Assembly (NCBI RefSeq): GCF_000955975.1
Contig: NZ_JYJF01000012.1
Location: 1-64,000, forward strand
Source: Saccharothrix sp. ST-888
Lineage (GTDB): Bacteria; Actinomycetota; Actinomycetes; Streptomycetales; Streptomycetaceae
Length of the DNA stretch: 64,000 nt
Reading direction: 5' to 3'
The notes beneath the pieces are model-generated. The model made no database searches, was not told where the DNA came from, and saw nothing but the letters and a program-made list of their open reading frames with translations. Made by a program: the position numbers and the translations under genes. This document shows positions 35,008-43,854 of the stretch, one piece after another (position 1 is the first letter of the stretch; each line of letters starts with the position of its first letter).

Positions 35008-35448
35008 GTGGAGGATCTCGATCAGCACATCGTCCAGTTGCTTCTCCAGGACGGCCGGATGAGCTACACGGACCTGGGCAAGGCCACCGGCCTGTCCACC
35101 TCGGCGGTGCACCAGCGCGTGCGCCGTCTCGAGCAGCGCGGCGTCATCCGCGGTTACACGGCGATCGTCGACCCGGACGCGGTCGACCTGGCGCTGACGG
35201 CCTTCATCTCGGTGAAACCGTTCGACCCGAGCTCGCCCGACGACACCCCGGAGCGGCTGGCCCCGCTGCCCGAGATCGAGGCCTGCCACAGCGTGGCGGG
35301 TGACGAGAACTACATCCTCAAGGTCCGGGTCGGTGCCCCCGGCGACCTGGAGGACCTGCTGGCGCGCATCCGCAGCGCCGCCGGGGTCTCCACCCGCACC
35401 ACGGTGGTGCTCTCCACCCCCTACGAGGCGCGCCCCCCGAAGCTCTGA
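35008..35448 (+). CDS. Lrp/AsnC family transcriptional regulator
   Basis: 146 residues from GTG 35008, eight bases after TAGGTT (34994-34999), so probably leaderless. N-terminal helix-turn-helix: LDQHIVQLLLQDGRMSYTDLGKATGLSTSAVHQRVRRLEQRGVIRGY; C-terminal RAM/AsnC ligand domain: ALTAFISVKPF, EIEACHSVAGDENYILKVRV. Such proteins sense amino acids. The nearest target candidates are itself, the amidohydrolase 30 bases downstream and the divergent gene behind the TGCAC boxes. Confidence 0.92.
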   Translation: MEDLDQHIVQLLLQDGRMSYTDLGKATGLSTSAVHQRVRRLEQRGVIRGYTAIVDPDAVDLALTAFISVKPFDPSSPDDTPERLAPLPEIEACHSVAGDENYILKVRVGAPGDLEDLLARIRSAAGVSTRTTVVLSTPYEARPPKL

Positions 35449-35478
35449 CCCGACTCGTCCGGGTGCAGACTTAGGCCC

Positions 35479-37098
35479 ATGACCGAACGCACCAACCGGA
35501 CCGTGCTCCTGCGCGGCGGCGCCGTCTACAGCCCCGCCGACCCCTTCGCCACCGCGATGCTGGTCGAGGGCGAACACATCGCCTGGGTCGGCAGCGACGG
35601 CGCCGCCCAGGCGTACGCCGAGAGCGCCGACGAGGTGGTGGAGCTGGCCGGTGCACTGGTCACCCCCGCCTTCGTGGACGCCCATGTCCACGCCACCTCG
35701 ACGGGCCTGGCCCTGACCGGTCTGGACCTCACCGGCTGCCCCTCGCTCGCCGAGGCGCTGGAGCGGATCTCCGCCTTCACCCGCTCCGCCGACGGCGCCG
35801 GGGCGGCCGGCCGCGGCGTGCTGATCGGTCACGGCTGGGACGAGAGCGGCTGGCCCGAAGGCCGTCCGCCGACGCTCGCCGAGCTGGACACCGCCGCCGG
35901 CGGTGCCGCCCTCTACCTCTCCCGGACCGACGTGCACTCGGCGCTCGCCAGCACCGCCCTGCGCGAGCTGACCCGGGACCTGGCCGGGCTCCCGGGCCAC
36001 CATCCCACCGAGGCGCTCACCCGCGAGGCCCACCACGCCGTCCGGCAGGCCGCGCTGGCCCACCTGACGCCGGATCAGCGCCGCGCCGCCCAGCAGGCCG
36101 CCCTGCGGCGGGCCGCCGAACTGGGCATCGGCTCGGTCCACGAGTGCGCCGGACCCGAGATCTCCTCCGCCGAGGACCTGACCGCCCTGCTGGCCCTGGC
36201 GGCCGAGGGCGAGGGCCCCGAGGTCTTCGGCTACTGGGGCGAACTCGGCGGCGTCGAGACCGCCCGCCGCCTGGGCGCCGTCGGCGCGGGCGGTGACCTC
36301 TTCGTGGACGGCGCGCTCGGCTCGCACACCGCCTGCCTGCACGCCCCCTACGCCGACGCCGAGCACACCGGCACCGCCTACCTGACCGCCGACGAGGTGG
36401 CCGACCACGTCACCGCCTGCACCGAGGCCGGTCTCCAGGCCGGGTTCCACGCGATCGGGGACGCCGCGCTGGCGGCCGTCCTGGACGGCGTACGGGCGGC
36501 GGCCGACCGGCTCGGGCTCGCCCGGGTCCGTTCGCTGCGGCACCGGGTCGAGCACGCCGAGGCGCTGGACGACAAGATGATCGCCGCCTTCGCCGAGCTC
36601 GGCCTGACCGCCTCCGTCCAGCCCGCCTTCGACGCCAGCTGGGGCGGCCCGGACGGCATGTACGTCCAGCGGCTCGGCGCGGAGCGGGCCGCCGCGCTCA
36701 ACCCGTTCGCCGCCCTGCTGCGCGCCGGAGTCCCGCTCGCCTTCGGCTCGGACGCACCGGTCACCCCGCTCGACCCCTGGGGCACCGTCCGGGCGGCGGC
36801 CTTCCACCGGACCCCCGGGCACCGGATCTCGGTCCGGGCGGCGTTCACGGCGCACACCCGGGGCGGCTGGCGCGCGCTCGGCCGGGATCAGGACGGCGTG
36901 CTGGTCCCGGGCGCCGTCGCCAGCTTCGCGATCTGGGACGTGGCCGACCTCGTCGTCCAGGCCCCGGACGACCGCGTCGCGGGCTGGTCCACCGACCCCC
37001 GCTCCGGCACCCCGGGCCTGCCCGACCTCACCCCGGGCGTCCCGCTCCCGACCTGCCTGCGCACGGTCGTCCGGGGCCGCACGGTGCACCGGCGCTGA
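35479..37098 (+). CDS. YtcJ-like amidohydrolase
   Basis: 539 residues. The amidohydrolase fold shows LVTPAFVDAHVHATSTG (HxH metal ligands), GHGWDESGWP, GLQAGFHAIGDAALAAVLDGV (metal His), RHRVEHAEALDD and FGSDAPVTPLDPW (catalytic Asp). Family members hydrolyse C-N bonds in exo-ureas, formamides and similar compounds; the specific substrate is unknown. It lies 30 bases after the Lrp/AsnC gene, so it may share its regulation. No signal peptide: cytoplasmic. Confidence 0.87.
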   Translation: MTERTNRTVLLRGGAVYSPADPFATAMLVEGEHIAWVGSDGAAQAYAESADEVVELAGALVTPAFVDAHVHATSTGLALTGLDLTGCPSLAEALERISAFTRSADGAGAAGRGVLIGHGWDESGWPEGRPPTLAELDTAAGGAALYLSRTDVHSALASTALRELTRDLAGLPGHHPTEALTREAHHAVRQAALAHLTPDQRRAAQQAALRRAAELGIGSVHECAGPEISSAEDLTALLALAAEGEGPEVFGYWGELGGVETARRLGAVGAGGDLFVDGALGSHTACLHAPYADAEHTGTAYLTADEVADHVTACTEAGLQAGFHAIGDAALAAVLDGVRAAADRLGLARVRSLRHRVEHAEALDDKMIAAFAELGLTASVQPAFDASWGGPDGMYVQRLGAERAAALNPFAALLRAGVPLAFGSDAPVTPLDPWGTVRAAAFHRTPGHRISVRAAFTAHTRGGWRALGRDQDGVLVPGAVASFAIWDVADLVVQAPDDRVAGWSTDPRSGTPGLPDLTPGVPLPTCLRTVVRGRTVHRR

Positions 37099-37344
37099 CC
37101 CGCCGGCCGCCGGCCCGGCACCGTCCGGGGGCGCGCAGAACCTCAGGAGCGTCCCCGGGTCAGGGGGCACGGTTCTCGCGCCCCGAGCCGCCGGCCGGCG
37201 GGTCGCTCCGATCAGGCACCCTTGAGGGCAGGTCGGTACCGCTCCGGGGTACCTTTCTCCGACGGCTCTCGGTGACGAGCGGCCGGTCGATCAGACGGCA
37301 CTCGCAGCGCGAGCGGACGGCACAGCCAGAGAGGTGGTGCGCAG

Positions 37345-39132
37345 GTGGCACTGCCCGGGAACGAGGAGCAGCCGGCGGCGGAGTCGGAGGCGGCCGAGTC
37401 CGTCCCCGAACAGCGGCCGGGGCGGCTGCGGCGCCGCTGGACCAAGGTCCGGGCCGGCCTGCCCAGGACCGGGCTGGCCGTCGCCGCCGGTCTGCTGCTG
37501 GCACTGGCCTTCCCGCCGTACGGCCTGTGGCCGCTATCGATCCTCGGGGTGGCGGCCCTCTCCCTGCTGACCCGGGGGCGGACGGCCCGCCAGGGGGCGT
37601 GGACCGGCTTCGCGTTCGGCTTCCCGTTCTTCCTCCTGCTGCTCGACTGGATCCGGGTGATCGGCCCGGACGCACTGGTCGGGCTCTCCGTGCTGGAGGC
37701 GCTGTTCGTCGTTGCGCTGGGCGCCGGTCTCGCCGCCACCTCCCGGCTGCGCACCTGGCCGCTCTGGGGGGCCTGCCTCTGGGTCGCCCAGGAGTGGGCC
37801 CGCGACCGGCTGCCGCTGGGCGGCTTCCCGTGGGGCCGGCTGGCCTTCGCCAACACGGCCAGTCCGTTCACACCCCTGGCCGCCCTCGGCGGCGCGCCCC
37901 TGGTCACCTTCGCGGTCGCCCTCGCGGGCACCCTGCTGGGGTACACCGCCCTCCGTCTGCGCCGGAGCCCCGCCCCGACGACCGCCGGGGCCACCGACGC
38001 TGCGGAAGCCGCTGACGCCACCGAGGCGGCCCCGGACACCCGCCGCCTTCCCCGTGCTCCCCGCGCCGCCGCACTGGCCGCTGCCGGGGCCGTGGCGACG
38101 ATCCTCGCCGGGTACCTCGTCCCGGTGCCGACCGGCGCCGATGCCCGCGACACCGTCAAGGTGGCCGTCATCCAGGGGAATGTGCCGCACCCCGGCATGG
38201 ACTTCCTCGGCCGCCCGTTCATGGTGCTCGACAACCACGCCTCGGCCACCGAGCGCCTGGCCGCCGCGGTGGCCGCGGGCAAGGCCGAGCGTCCGGACGT
38301 GGTGATCTGGCCGGAGAACTCCTCCGACCTCAACCCCTACGCCGTCCCGGAGGCCTACCAGCGGATCGACCAGGCCGTGAAGGCGATCGGGGTGCCCACC
38401 CTGGTCGGCACCCTGGTGGACGGCCCGGACAGCCAGCACGTGCAGAACGAAGGCATCGTCTGGGACCCGCAGAGCGGCCCCGGCGAGTTCTACACCAAGC
38501 AGCACCCGGTGCCCTTCGGCGAGTACGTGCCGTTCCGCGCCGAGCTCTCCAAGGTGATCACCCGCCTGCAGCGGGTCGCCCGCGACTTCTACCCCGGCAC
38601 CCACGACGGTGTGATGCAGCTCGGTCCGGCCCGGATCGGCGATGTGATCTGCTTCGAGGTGGCGTACGACGAGATCGTCCGCGACACCGTCAACGACGGC
38701 GGCCGGGTGCTCGTGGTGCAGACCAACAACGCGACCTACGCCAAGAGCGGCCAGCCCGACCAGCAGCTGGCGATGTCCCGGCTGCGTGCGGTCGAGCACG
38801 GCCGGGCCGTCCTGATCGCCGCGACCAGCGGGATCAGCGCGATCATCGCCCCGGACGGTTCGGTGGTCAGCCGCACCCAGGAGCTCACCCCGGCCGAGCT
38901 CAGCGCCACGGTGCCGCTGCTCAACGGGAAGACGGTGGCCGACCGGGTCGGTGCCGCGCCCGAGTGGGCGCTCTCCATCGCCGGCCTGCTGGCCTGCGGC
39001 GCGGTGGCGGTCGGCGCGACCCGGCGCCGCCGCAACGGTGGCGGCACCGCCGGAACACCGGCCGAGGCCGAACCGTTGACCCAGGTGGGTGCCGCAGCCG
39101 CAGTCGCCCCCGCTCGGATTGCCCGTCGCTGA
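37345..39132 (+). CDS. lnt: Apolipoprotein N-acyltransferase
   Basis: 595 residues from GTG 37345. Several N-terminal membrane helices (AVAAGLLLALAFPPYGLWPLSILGVAALSLL) precede a periplasm-side nitrilase domain with the catalytic triad Glu (VIWPENSSDLNPYAVP), Lys (FYTKQHPVPFGEYVPFR) and Cys (IGDVICFEVAYDEIVRD). A final membrane helix follows. It N-acylates the lipoprotein N-terminal cysteine, as shown for Streptomyces Lnt. An Ala/Thr-rich insert lies at about 210-235. Confidence 0.93.
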   Translation: MALPGNEEQPAAESEAAESVPEQRPGRLRRRWTKVRAGLPRTGLAVAAGLLLALAFPPYGLWPLSILGVAALSLLTRGRTARQGAWTGFAFGFPFFLLLLDWIRVIGPDALVGLSVLEALFVVALGAGLAATSRLRTWPLWGACLWVAQEWARDRLPLGGFPWGRLAFANTASPFTPLAALGGAPLVTFAVALAGTLLGYTALRLRRSPAPTTAGATDAAEAADATEAAPDTRRLPRAPRAAALAAAGAVATILAGYLVPVPTGADARDTVKVAVIQGNVPHPGMDFLGRPFMVLDNHASATERLAAAVAAGKAERPDVVIWPENSSDLNPYAVPEAYQRIDQAVKAIGVPTLVGTLVDGPDSQHVQNEGIVWDPQSGPGEFYTKQHPVPFGEYVPFRAELSKVITRLQRVARDFYPGTHDGVMQLGPARIGDVICFEVAYDEIVRDTVNDGGRVLVVQTNNATYAKSGQPDQQLAMSRLRAVEHGRAVLIAATSGISAIIAPDGSVVSRTQELTPAELSATVPLLNGKTVADRVGAAPEWALSIAGLLACGAVAVGATRRRRNGGGTAGTPAEAEPLTQVGAAAAVAPARIARR

Positions 39133-39169
39133 TCTGCGCGGAGAGCACCGGGATGGAGTGGATTCGACC

Positions 39170-39739
39170 GTGACCCAGCAAGCTACCCCGGTCCGTCCGG
39201 CCCCGCGCAGTCGCCTGCGACGGGTGCTGCCGTTGCTGATCACCGCCTGGCTGGTGCTGGAGATCTGGCTGCTGACCGTCGTCGCGGGCGCGACCGGCTG
39301 GTTCACCGTGCTGATCCTGCTGATTGCCGGGGTCTTCGTGGGTGGATCGCTGATCAAGCGGGCGGGCCTGAAGGCCTTGTCGGCGGCCATCGAGCAGGGC
39401 CGTGATCCGCAGTCGCAGCAGGCGCAGACCGGCACCAGCCTGACCGTGCTGGCGGGCCTGCTGCTGATCCTGCCGGGCTTCCTGTCCGACCTGATCGGGC
39501 TGACCCTGCTGCTCCCGCCGACCAGGGCGCTGTGGCGGGCGCTGGGCCGCCGGTTCACCCGGACGGCACTGCGCTCCACCGCCAGGCCCGGGTCCGACGC
39601 GTTCGCGGACGCCATGCGGCTCCAGGAGCAGATGCGCATCCACCGGCCGGACGGCAAGGTGATCCAGGGCGAGGTGGTCGACCCCCCGACCGGCCCCACC
39701 GGCCCCGACACCGACTGCCGACCCCCGATCACCGGCTGA
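39170..39739 (+). CDS. fxsA: FxsA family membrane protein
   Basis: 189 residues from GTG 39170 (GGAG upstream). FxsA core: LPLLITAWLVLEIWLLTVVAGATGWFTVLILLIAGVFVGGSLIKRAG, then LLLILPGFLSDLIGLTLLLPPTRALWRA, followed by a soluble tail ending with proline-rich residues. FxsA in E. coli affects phage exclusion; its function in actinobacteria is not established. Co-directional with lnt (37-base gap), so probably an operon. Confidence 0.88.
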   Translation: MTQQATPVRPAPRSRLRRVLPLLITAWLVLEIWLLTVVAGATGWFTVLILLIAGVFVGGSLIKRAGLKALSAAIEQGRDPQSQQAQTGTSLTVLAGLLLILPGFLSDLIGLTLLLPPTRALWRALGRRFTRTALRSTARPGSDAFADAMRLQEQMRIHRPDGKVIQGEVVDPPTGPTGPDTDCRPPITG

Positions 39740-39930
39740 GCACCCGACTCGTACGGTGCCTCAAGGGGCGCGGTGAGCCGAGCGTCCGCCCCCCTGCGGC
39801 TTCGCGGCAGGCGCCCCGCACGGTCCGCCGCCGACGAGGCCCCGAGGCCCGGCGGCGCCGCTGCGGCGTAGCCCGCCCGGACGGGCGCTCGCACGCCGAA
39901 GCCCCCGCGCAGTGGAGCCCCCCGGGCAGC

Positions 39931-39968
39931 CCGAAGGGGCCCCGGGCGGCTGCCCGGGGCCCCTTCGG
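39931..39968. terminator. Perfect 17-bp hairpin, bidirectional terminator
   Basis: Arms 39931-39947 and 39952-39968 pair perfectly round a four-base loop and extend weakly beyond. Located between the convergent fxsA and rbpA genes, it can serve both. Confidence 0.88.
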
Positions 39969-39995
39969 TGCCCTCTGCCTAGGTGGAGGGGGCGA

Positions 39996-40370
39996 TCACG
40001 CGCTCTTGCGGGTGTCGCGCGGGTGAACCGCGAGGTTCATCCCGCCGGAGCGAAGCACCGCCAGCCGCTCGGCCAGCACCTCCTCCAGCTCCTCGCGCGT
40101 ACGACGCTCCATCAGCATGTCCCAATGGGTGCGCGTCGGCTTGGTCTTCTTCTCCTCCGGCTCGTCGCCGTCGAGCAGGACTGCCTCCTGGCCGCAGAAA
40201 CGGCATTCCCAGATCGAGGGAATCTCCGCCTCAACGGAGAAAGGCACCTCGAATCGGTGTCCGTTCTGACATGCGTACTCAACGGTCTGGCGGGGAGCCA
40301 GATCGATTCCACGGTCGGTCTCGTAGCTAGTGGCCCCGAGTCGCGTGCCGCGGAGAGCTCGCTCGCTCAT
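39996..40370 (-). CDS. rbpA: RNA polymerase-binding protein RbpA
   Basis: 124 residues: ALRGTRLGATSYETDRGIDLAPRQTVEYACQNGHRF, then IWECRFCGQEAVLLDG (zinc/core cysteines) and the sigma-interacting C-terminal THWDMLMERRTREELEEVLAERLAVLR. RbpA is an essential-class actinobacterial factor that stabilises the group 1/2 sigma-holoenzyme open complex. GGGAGG precedes the ATG. A sigma-R promoter lies 63 bases upstream. Confidence 0.97.
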   Translation of the reverse strand: MSERALRGTRLGATSYETDRGIDLAPRQTVEYACQNGHRFEVPFSVEAEIPSIWECRFCGQEAVLLDGDEPEEKKTKPTRTHWDMLMERRTREELEEVLAERLAVLRSGGMNLAVHPRDTRKSA

Positions 40371-40432
40371 GAATCGTGCCTCCCGGGCTTATGGCCCACA
40401 GGACTAGTGGTCGCTGTCATCGTCGTTCGGTC

Positions 40433-40458
40433 AACGCTCGGCCGCCGACGAAGATTCC
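40433..40458 (-). promoter_or_regulatory. Sigma-R (thiol-stress) promoter of rbpA
   Basis: On the minus strand GGAAT (40458-40454) is followed by exactly 18 bases and GTT (40435-40433), the sigma-R consensus. rbpA is a known sigma-R target in Streptomyces coelicolor. Confidence 0.85.
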
Positions 40459-40617
40459 CGTCCCGGGACATGCGTCGCCTGTCGTGCCGCCCCTGTTTGT
40501 ACCCATCCCCGCCCGATTTGTCACATCTGAGCTCGAATATCACCCAGAGTGTCACTAATTGTGCACACAGCTAGCAATTCGGCCCAGTGGCGGCCGTCCA
40601 AGTTTATCCGTGCCCGG

Positions 40618-42243
40618 TCACCAGACCGGACGCGGGCGCACCGAGGCGGGGTCTTTCGTCAGCTCGACTCCCGGCCCGCCGATCGAGCTCGCCACCGGGC
40701 CCGCGATCGAGCTCGCCACCGGCTCCCCGGCCGGTGCCTGGGCCTGGGCCGCCGCTTCGGTCCTGGTGTCCCGGTGCGGCAGCAGGGCGATCACCGCGTC
40801 CCGCAGCAGGGCCGGTGCCTCCTCGTCCAGCGGGTCCACGGTGACCGGGACCTGGAGCCGGACGGGGGCGGCGGTGCCGATCCGGGCGTAGCCGCGGCCG
40901 GCGGGTGTCTGGGCGGCCGGGGTGATGTCCAACGGGGCGCCCAGCGCCAGCTGGGCGCCCTCGGCGCCGGTGGGGCCGAGCACCACGCGGGCCCTGGTGG
41001 TGGCCCGGACGGTGGGGGAGAGCCGCTCCCGGGCCTCCAGATCGTCGGCGACCACCACCGTCACGCGTGCCGCGCGGCCCTGCCGCAGCGGGATCTCCAG
41101 CAGTTCCTGCGGGTCGAGGCGGCCCTCGGCGTGGGCCAGTTCGGTCAGCTCGGTGGGGTGGTCGAGCAGCAGCCACAGCGGGCGGATGACGTCCTCAGGC
41201 GGGGTGACGCCGTGGTGACGGGCGGCGTTGAGGGCTGCGATCCGGCGCTCGGTCTCCTTGACGGCCCACTCCAGCGCGGCCAGTGCGCCGCGCAGGCTGG
41301 TCTCCACGGTGTGCACGCCGGGCCGGTTCACCAGGCAGGCGTGCTCGCCGGTGCCCGCGCCGTCGATCACCACCAGGTCGCCGTGGGGGAGCGCCTGGAG
41401 CGCGATCGAGCGGATCAGCGTGGACGTCCCGTGCCCCGCCGTGCCGAGGGCCAGCAGGTGCGGCTCGGCGGCTCGGGCGCCGGTCCGCCAGATCACCGGC
41501 GGCTGCTGGGCGGTGCCGCCACCCTGGTGCACCGGGATGGTCCGGTGGGTGCCGAGCGCGTCGGTGAAGCCCAGCACGATCTCGCCCGGCGTGGTGACGA
41601 AGGGCTGGGCGGTGATGTCGGTGGGCAGCGGGGCCAGGGCGGTGACCCGCAGCCTGTTGGACTCCTCGTCCCAGTCGAAGCGGTACTCGCGGGCGCGGCC
41701 CGCCTTGCCCTGGACGACCTGCTCGATCCTGGCCCGGGCGGCCGGCTCGGTGTCGGTGAAGTACGCGGGGTAGGCCAGGTCGAGGGAGCTGAGCCGGCCG
41801 TCGCCGTCGAACTCCCAGGCGCTGAAGGCGGACTTGTAGCTGCCGTCCATGCTGTAGAGCGGCGAGAAATCGTCCACCCCACCCAGGTAGGGGGTCAGGG
41901 CGGCGTAGAGGGCGGTCAGCTTGAGGTCGGCGACGTCCGCCTCGGGCGGGGCGGGGGCGGCCTTGAGGGTCCGGCCGACCCAGGTGGCGCTGGCCATCAG
42001 GGCGACCAGGGCGAGCAGCGGGCCGTGCGGCAGCAGGTAGATCCCGAGCAGGACCGCCGCGGAGAGGAAGGCGGTGGGGCCCCGGCGGTCCTTCGGGGTG
42101 GCCGCCCAGCGGCCCTTGGCCCAGTCGACGTGGGCGCGCAGGCCGCGCCCGATCACCGTCAGCGGGGCGAACACGTCGGAGGCGTGGTCGCCTGCCGTAC
42201 GGGCGAGGTCGCGGCCGCGGTTGAAATGGCGGGTGAGGGACAT
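40618..42243 (-). CDS. FtsK/SpoIIIE-like membrane ATPase with degenerate P-loop
   Basis: 541 residues from ATG 42243 (GGGGAG upstream). Two N-terminal hydrophobic helices (about 58-90) lead to a soluble FtsK-like domain. The P-loop position reads GTAGHGTST (267-275), with Thr273 where the Walker lysine should be; a Walker-B-like RPLWLLLDHP lies near 375. A C-terminal Ala/Pro tail with two near-identical short segments (PVASSIAGPVASSIGGPG) ends the protein. ATP hydrolysis is doubtful. The next gene upstream encodes a small membrane protein. Confidence 0.78.
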   Translation of the reverse strand: MSLTRHFNRGRDLARTAGDHASDVFAPLTVIGRGLRAHVDWAKGRWAATPKDRRGPTAFLSAAVLLGIYLLPHGPLLALVALMASATWVGRTLKAAPAPPEADVADLKLTALYAALTPYLGGVDDFSPLYSMDGSYKSAFSAWEFDGDGRLSSLDLAYPAYFTDTEPAARARIEQVVQGKAGRAREYRFDWDEESNRLRVTALAPLPTDITAQPFVTTPGEIVLGFTDALGTHRTIPVHQGGGTAQQPPVIWRTGARAAEPHLLALGTAGHGTSTLIRSIALQALPHGDLVVIDGAGTGEHACLVNRPGVHTVETSLRGALAALEWAVKETERRIAALNAARHHGVTPPEDVIRPLWLLLDHPTELTELAHAEGRLDPQELLEIPLRQGRAARVTVVVADDLEARERLSPTVRATTRARVVLGPTGAEGAQLALGAPLDITPAAQTPAGRGYARIGTAAPVRLQVPVTVDPLDEEAPALLRDAVIALLPHRDTRTEAAAQAQAPAGEPVASSIAGPVASSIGGPGVELTKDPASVRPRPVW

Positions 42244-42337
42244 TCCTGACTCCCCGGGCGGATGGGACGGGCGGGACGGTGGCAGAAAGGCCCGGGGCGG
42301 TGGGATCCGCACCCGGGCCGTGACTGCGAGGGATCGG

Positions 42338-42532
42338 TCAGAACTTGATGCCGCTCAGCAGACTGGCCAGGCTCGCGCCGCCTGCCGTGATGCTCGGGGC
42401 GATCGAGGAACCCGCGATGTAGAAGCCGAAGAGGGCGCAGACCAGGGCATGCGAGACCTTGAGGCCGTCCCGCCGGAAGAAGAGGAATGCGATGGTGCCG
42501 AACAGGACGATGCCGGAAATCGAGAGGATCAC
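42338..42532 (-). CDS. Small membrane protein conserved with the FtsK-like gene
   Basis: 64 residues from GTG 42532 with GAGGAG upstream. Two helices: ILSISGIVLFGTIAFLFF and VSHALVCALFGFYIAGSSIAPS, then TAGGASLASLLSGIKF. The layout resembles small holin-like or conjugation-associated membrane proteins, but no family is recognised. Same strand as and 94 bases before the FtsK-like gene, likely co-transcribed. Confidence 0.75.
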   Translation of the reverse strand: MILSISGIVLFGTIAFLFFRRDGLKVSHALVCALFGFYIAGSSIAPSITAGGASLASLLSGIKF

Positions 42533-42839
42533 GTGCTCTGCTCCTCGGTGAGGGGGACAGGGGACGGCGAGAGAGGGTTACCGAAAGCGACTTAATCGTG
42601 ACAAAAAGTAATAGATGATGGAACGGGGCAAATGGGTGCTCTTGTTGCCGGGGTGAACCTCGGAGGTATACGTGCGGACCGCTGCTCACGGCGGAATTCC
42701 GCTCTCTCAGGTCCCCCGCGCACCCTGCTCCGGGCGCACCTGCCGGGAAAAGTTCGCTCGAACGGATGCGTTACCTCCGGATGAACGTGTCATCCGCTAC
42801 GGTGCCGTACGACACTGCACCGGATCCGAAAGGGCCGTC
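42533..42839. other. Divergent intergenic region with an AT-rich patch
   Basis: No gene. The segment around 42585-42620 is conspicuously AT-rich for this genome and probably holds the promoter for the minus-strand membrane protein gene. TACGGT near 42799 could serve the ankyrin gene. Confidence 0.4.
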
Positions 42840-43271
42840 ATGACCGACTCAGCTCCGCAGACTCCGCAGGACCCGCCGGCGGGGCAGGTGCCGGACGCCG
42901 AGGTGATCGAGCTCGCGGGCAGGCTCTTCGACGCCGCCCGTACCGGCGACACGGCGTTGCTCGCCGGGTACCTCGACGCCGGAGCCCCCGCCGACCTCAC
43001 CAACGACCGGGGCGACACCCTGATCATGCTCGCCGCCTACCACGGCCACGCGGACACGGTCGAGGCCCTGCTGGCGCACGGCGGCGACCCGAACCTGATC
43101 AACGACCGGGGTCAGACGCCGCTCGCCGGGGCGGTGTTCAAGGGCGAGGAGGAGGTGATCGCCGCCCTGCTGGCCGGCGGCGCCGACCCGCAGGCCGGTA
43201 CCCCCTCCGCCGTGGACACCGCCCGGATGTTCGGCAAGGAGGGCCTGGTGGCCCGCTTCGAGGGCCGCTGA
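42840..43271 (+). CDS. Ankyrin-repeat protein
   Basis: 143 residues. Three ankyrin-like units are readable: AARTGDTALLAGYLDAGAPADLTNDRGDTLIMLAAYHGHADTVEALLAHGGDPNLINDRGQTPLAGAVFKGEEEVIAALLAGGADPQ. The N-terminus is short and Pro/Gln-rich. Cytoplasmic adaptor with no visible catalytic part; partner unknown. AAGGGCC precedes the ATG. Confidence 0.9.
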   Translation: MTDSAPQTPQDPPAGQVPDAEVIELAGRLFDAARTGDTALLAGYLDAGAPADLTNDRGDTLIMLAAYHGHADTVEALLAHGGDPNLINDRGQTPLAGAVFKGEEEVIAALLAGGADPQAGTPSAVDTARMFGKEGLVARFEGR

Positions 43272-43354
43272 CCGAAGCCGCCCCGCCGCCTCCCGGCCGT
43301 CGGACCGAGGTCGGAAGGCCAGGTGGCGGCCGGTCGCAACTAGGCTTGGCGGCC

Positions 43355-43840
43355 ATGGAGATACGCACCACCGGTTACGGCCACCCGGATGCCGTACAGC
43401 TGTCCGCCGAGGTCCAGCAGGAGTACGTCCGCCGCTACGGCGAGGTGGACGTGACCGTCATACACCCGGAGCACTTCGACCCGCCCGCCGGGATCTTCGT
43501 GGTCGGCTACCTCGACGGCCGGCCGGTCGCCTGCGGCGGCTGGCGGGCCAAGGAGGCGGACGGCACGGGGCTGCGCGACGGCGACGCGGAGCTCAAGCGG
43601 ATGTACGTCTCGCCCTCGGCCCGGGGCCGGGGTCTGGCCCGGGCGGTGCTGCGTCACCTGGAGCAGAGCGCCGCCGAGGCCGGCCGGACCAGGTTGGTGC
43701 TGGAGAGCGGCACCGAGCAGCCCGAGGCGCTGGCGCTGTACGCCTCCGAGGGGTACGAGCCGATCACCAAGTTCGGCGTCTACAAGGACCACCCGCAGAG
43801 TGTCTGCATGGGCAAGCCGCTGGTGCCTGCGGCGGCCTGA
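43355..43840 (+). CDS. GNAT family N-acetyltransferase
   Basis: 161 residues. Acetyl-CoA motif: LKRMYVSPSARGRGLARAVLRHLEQSAAEAG, preceded by VVGYLDGRPVACGGWR and followed by LVLESGTEQPEALALYASEGYEP. ATG 43355 is eight bases past TAGGCT (43341-43346), a leaderless arrangement. The substrate cannot be deduced. Confidence 0.9.
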   Translation: MEIRTTGYGHPDAVQLSAEVQQEYVRRYGEVDVTVIHPEHFDPPAGIFVVGYLDGRPVACGGWRAKEADGTGLRDGDAELKRMYVSPSARGRGLARAVLRHLEQSAAEAGRTRLVLESGTEQPEALALYASEGYEPITKFGVYKDHPQSVCMGKPLVPAAA

Positions 43841-43854
43841 CCCGCCCGGTGCCG

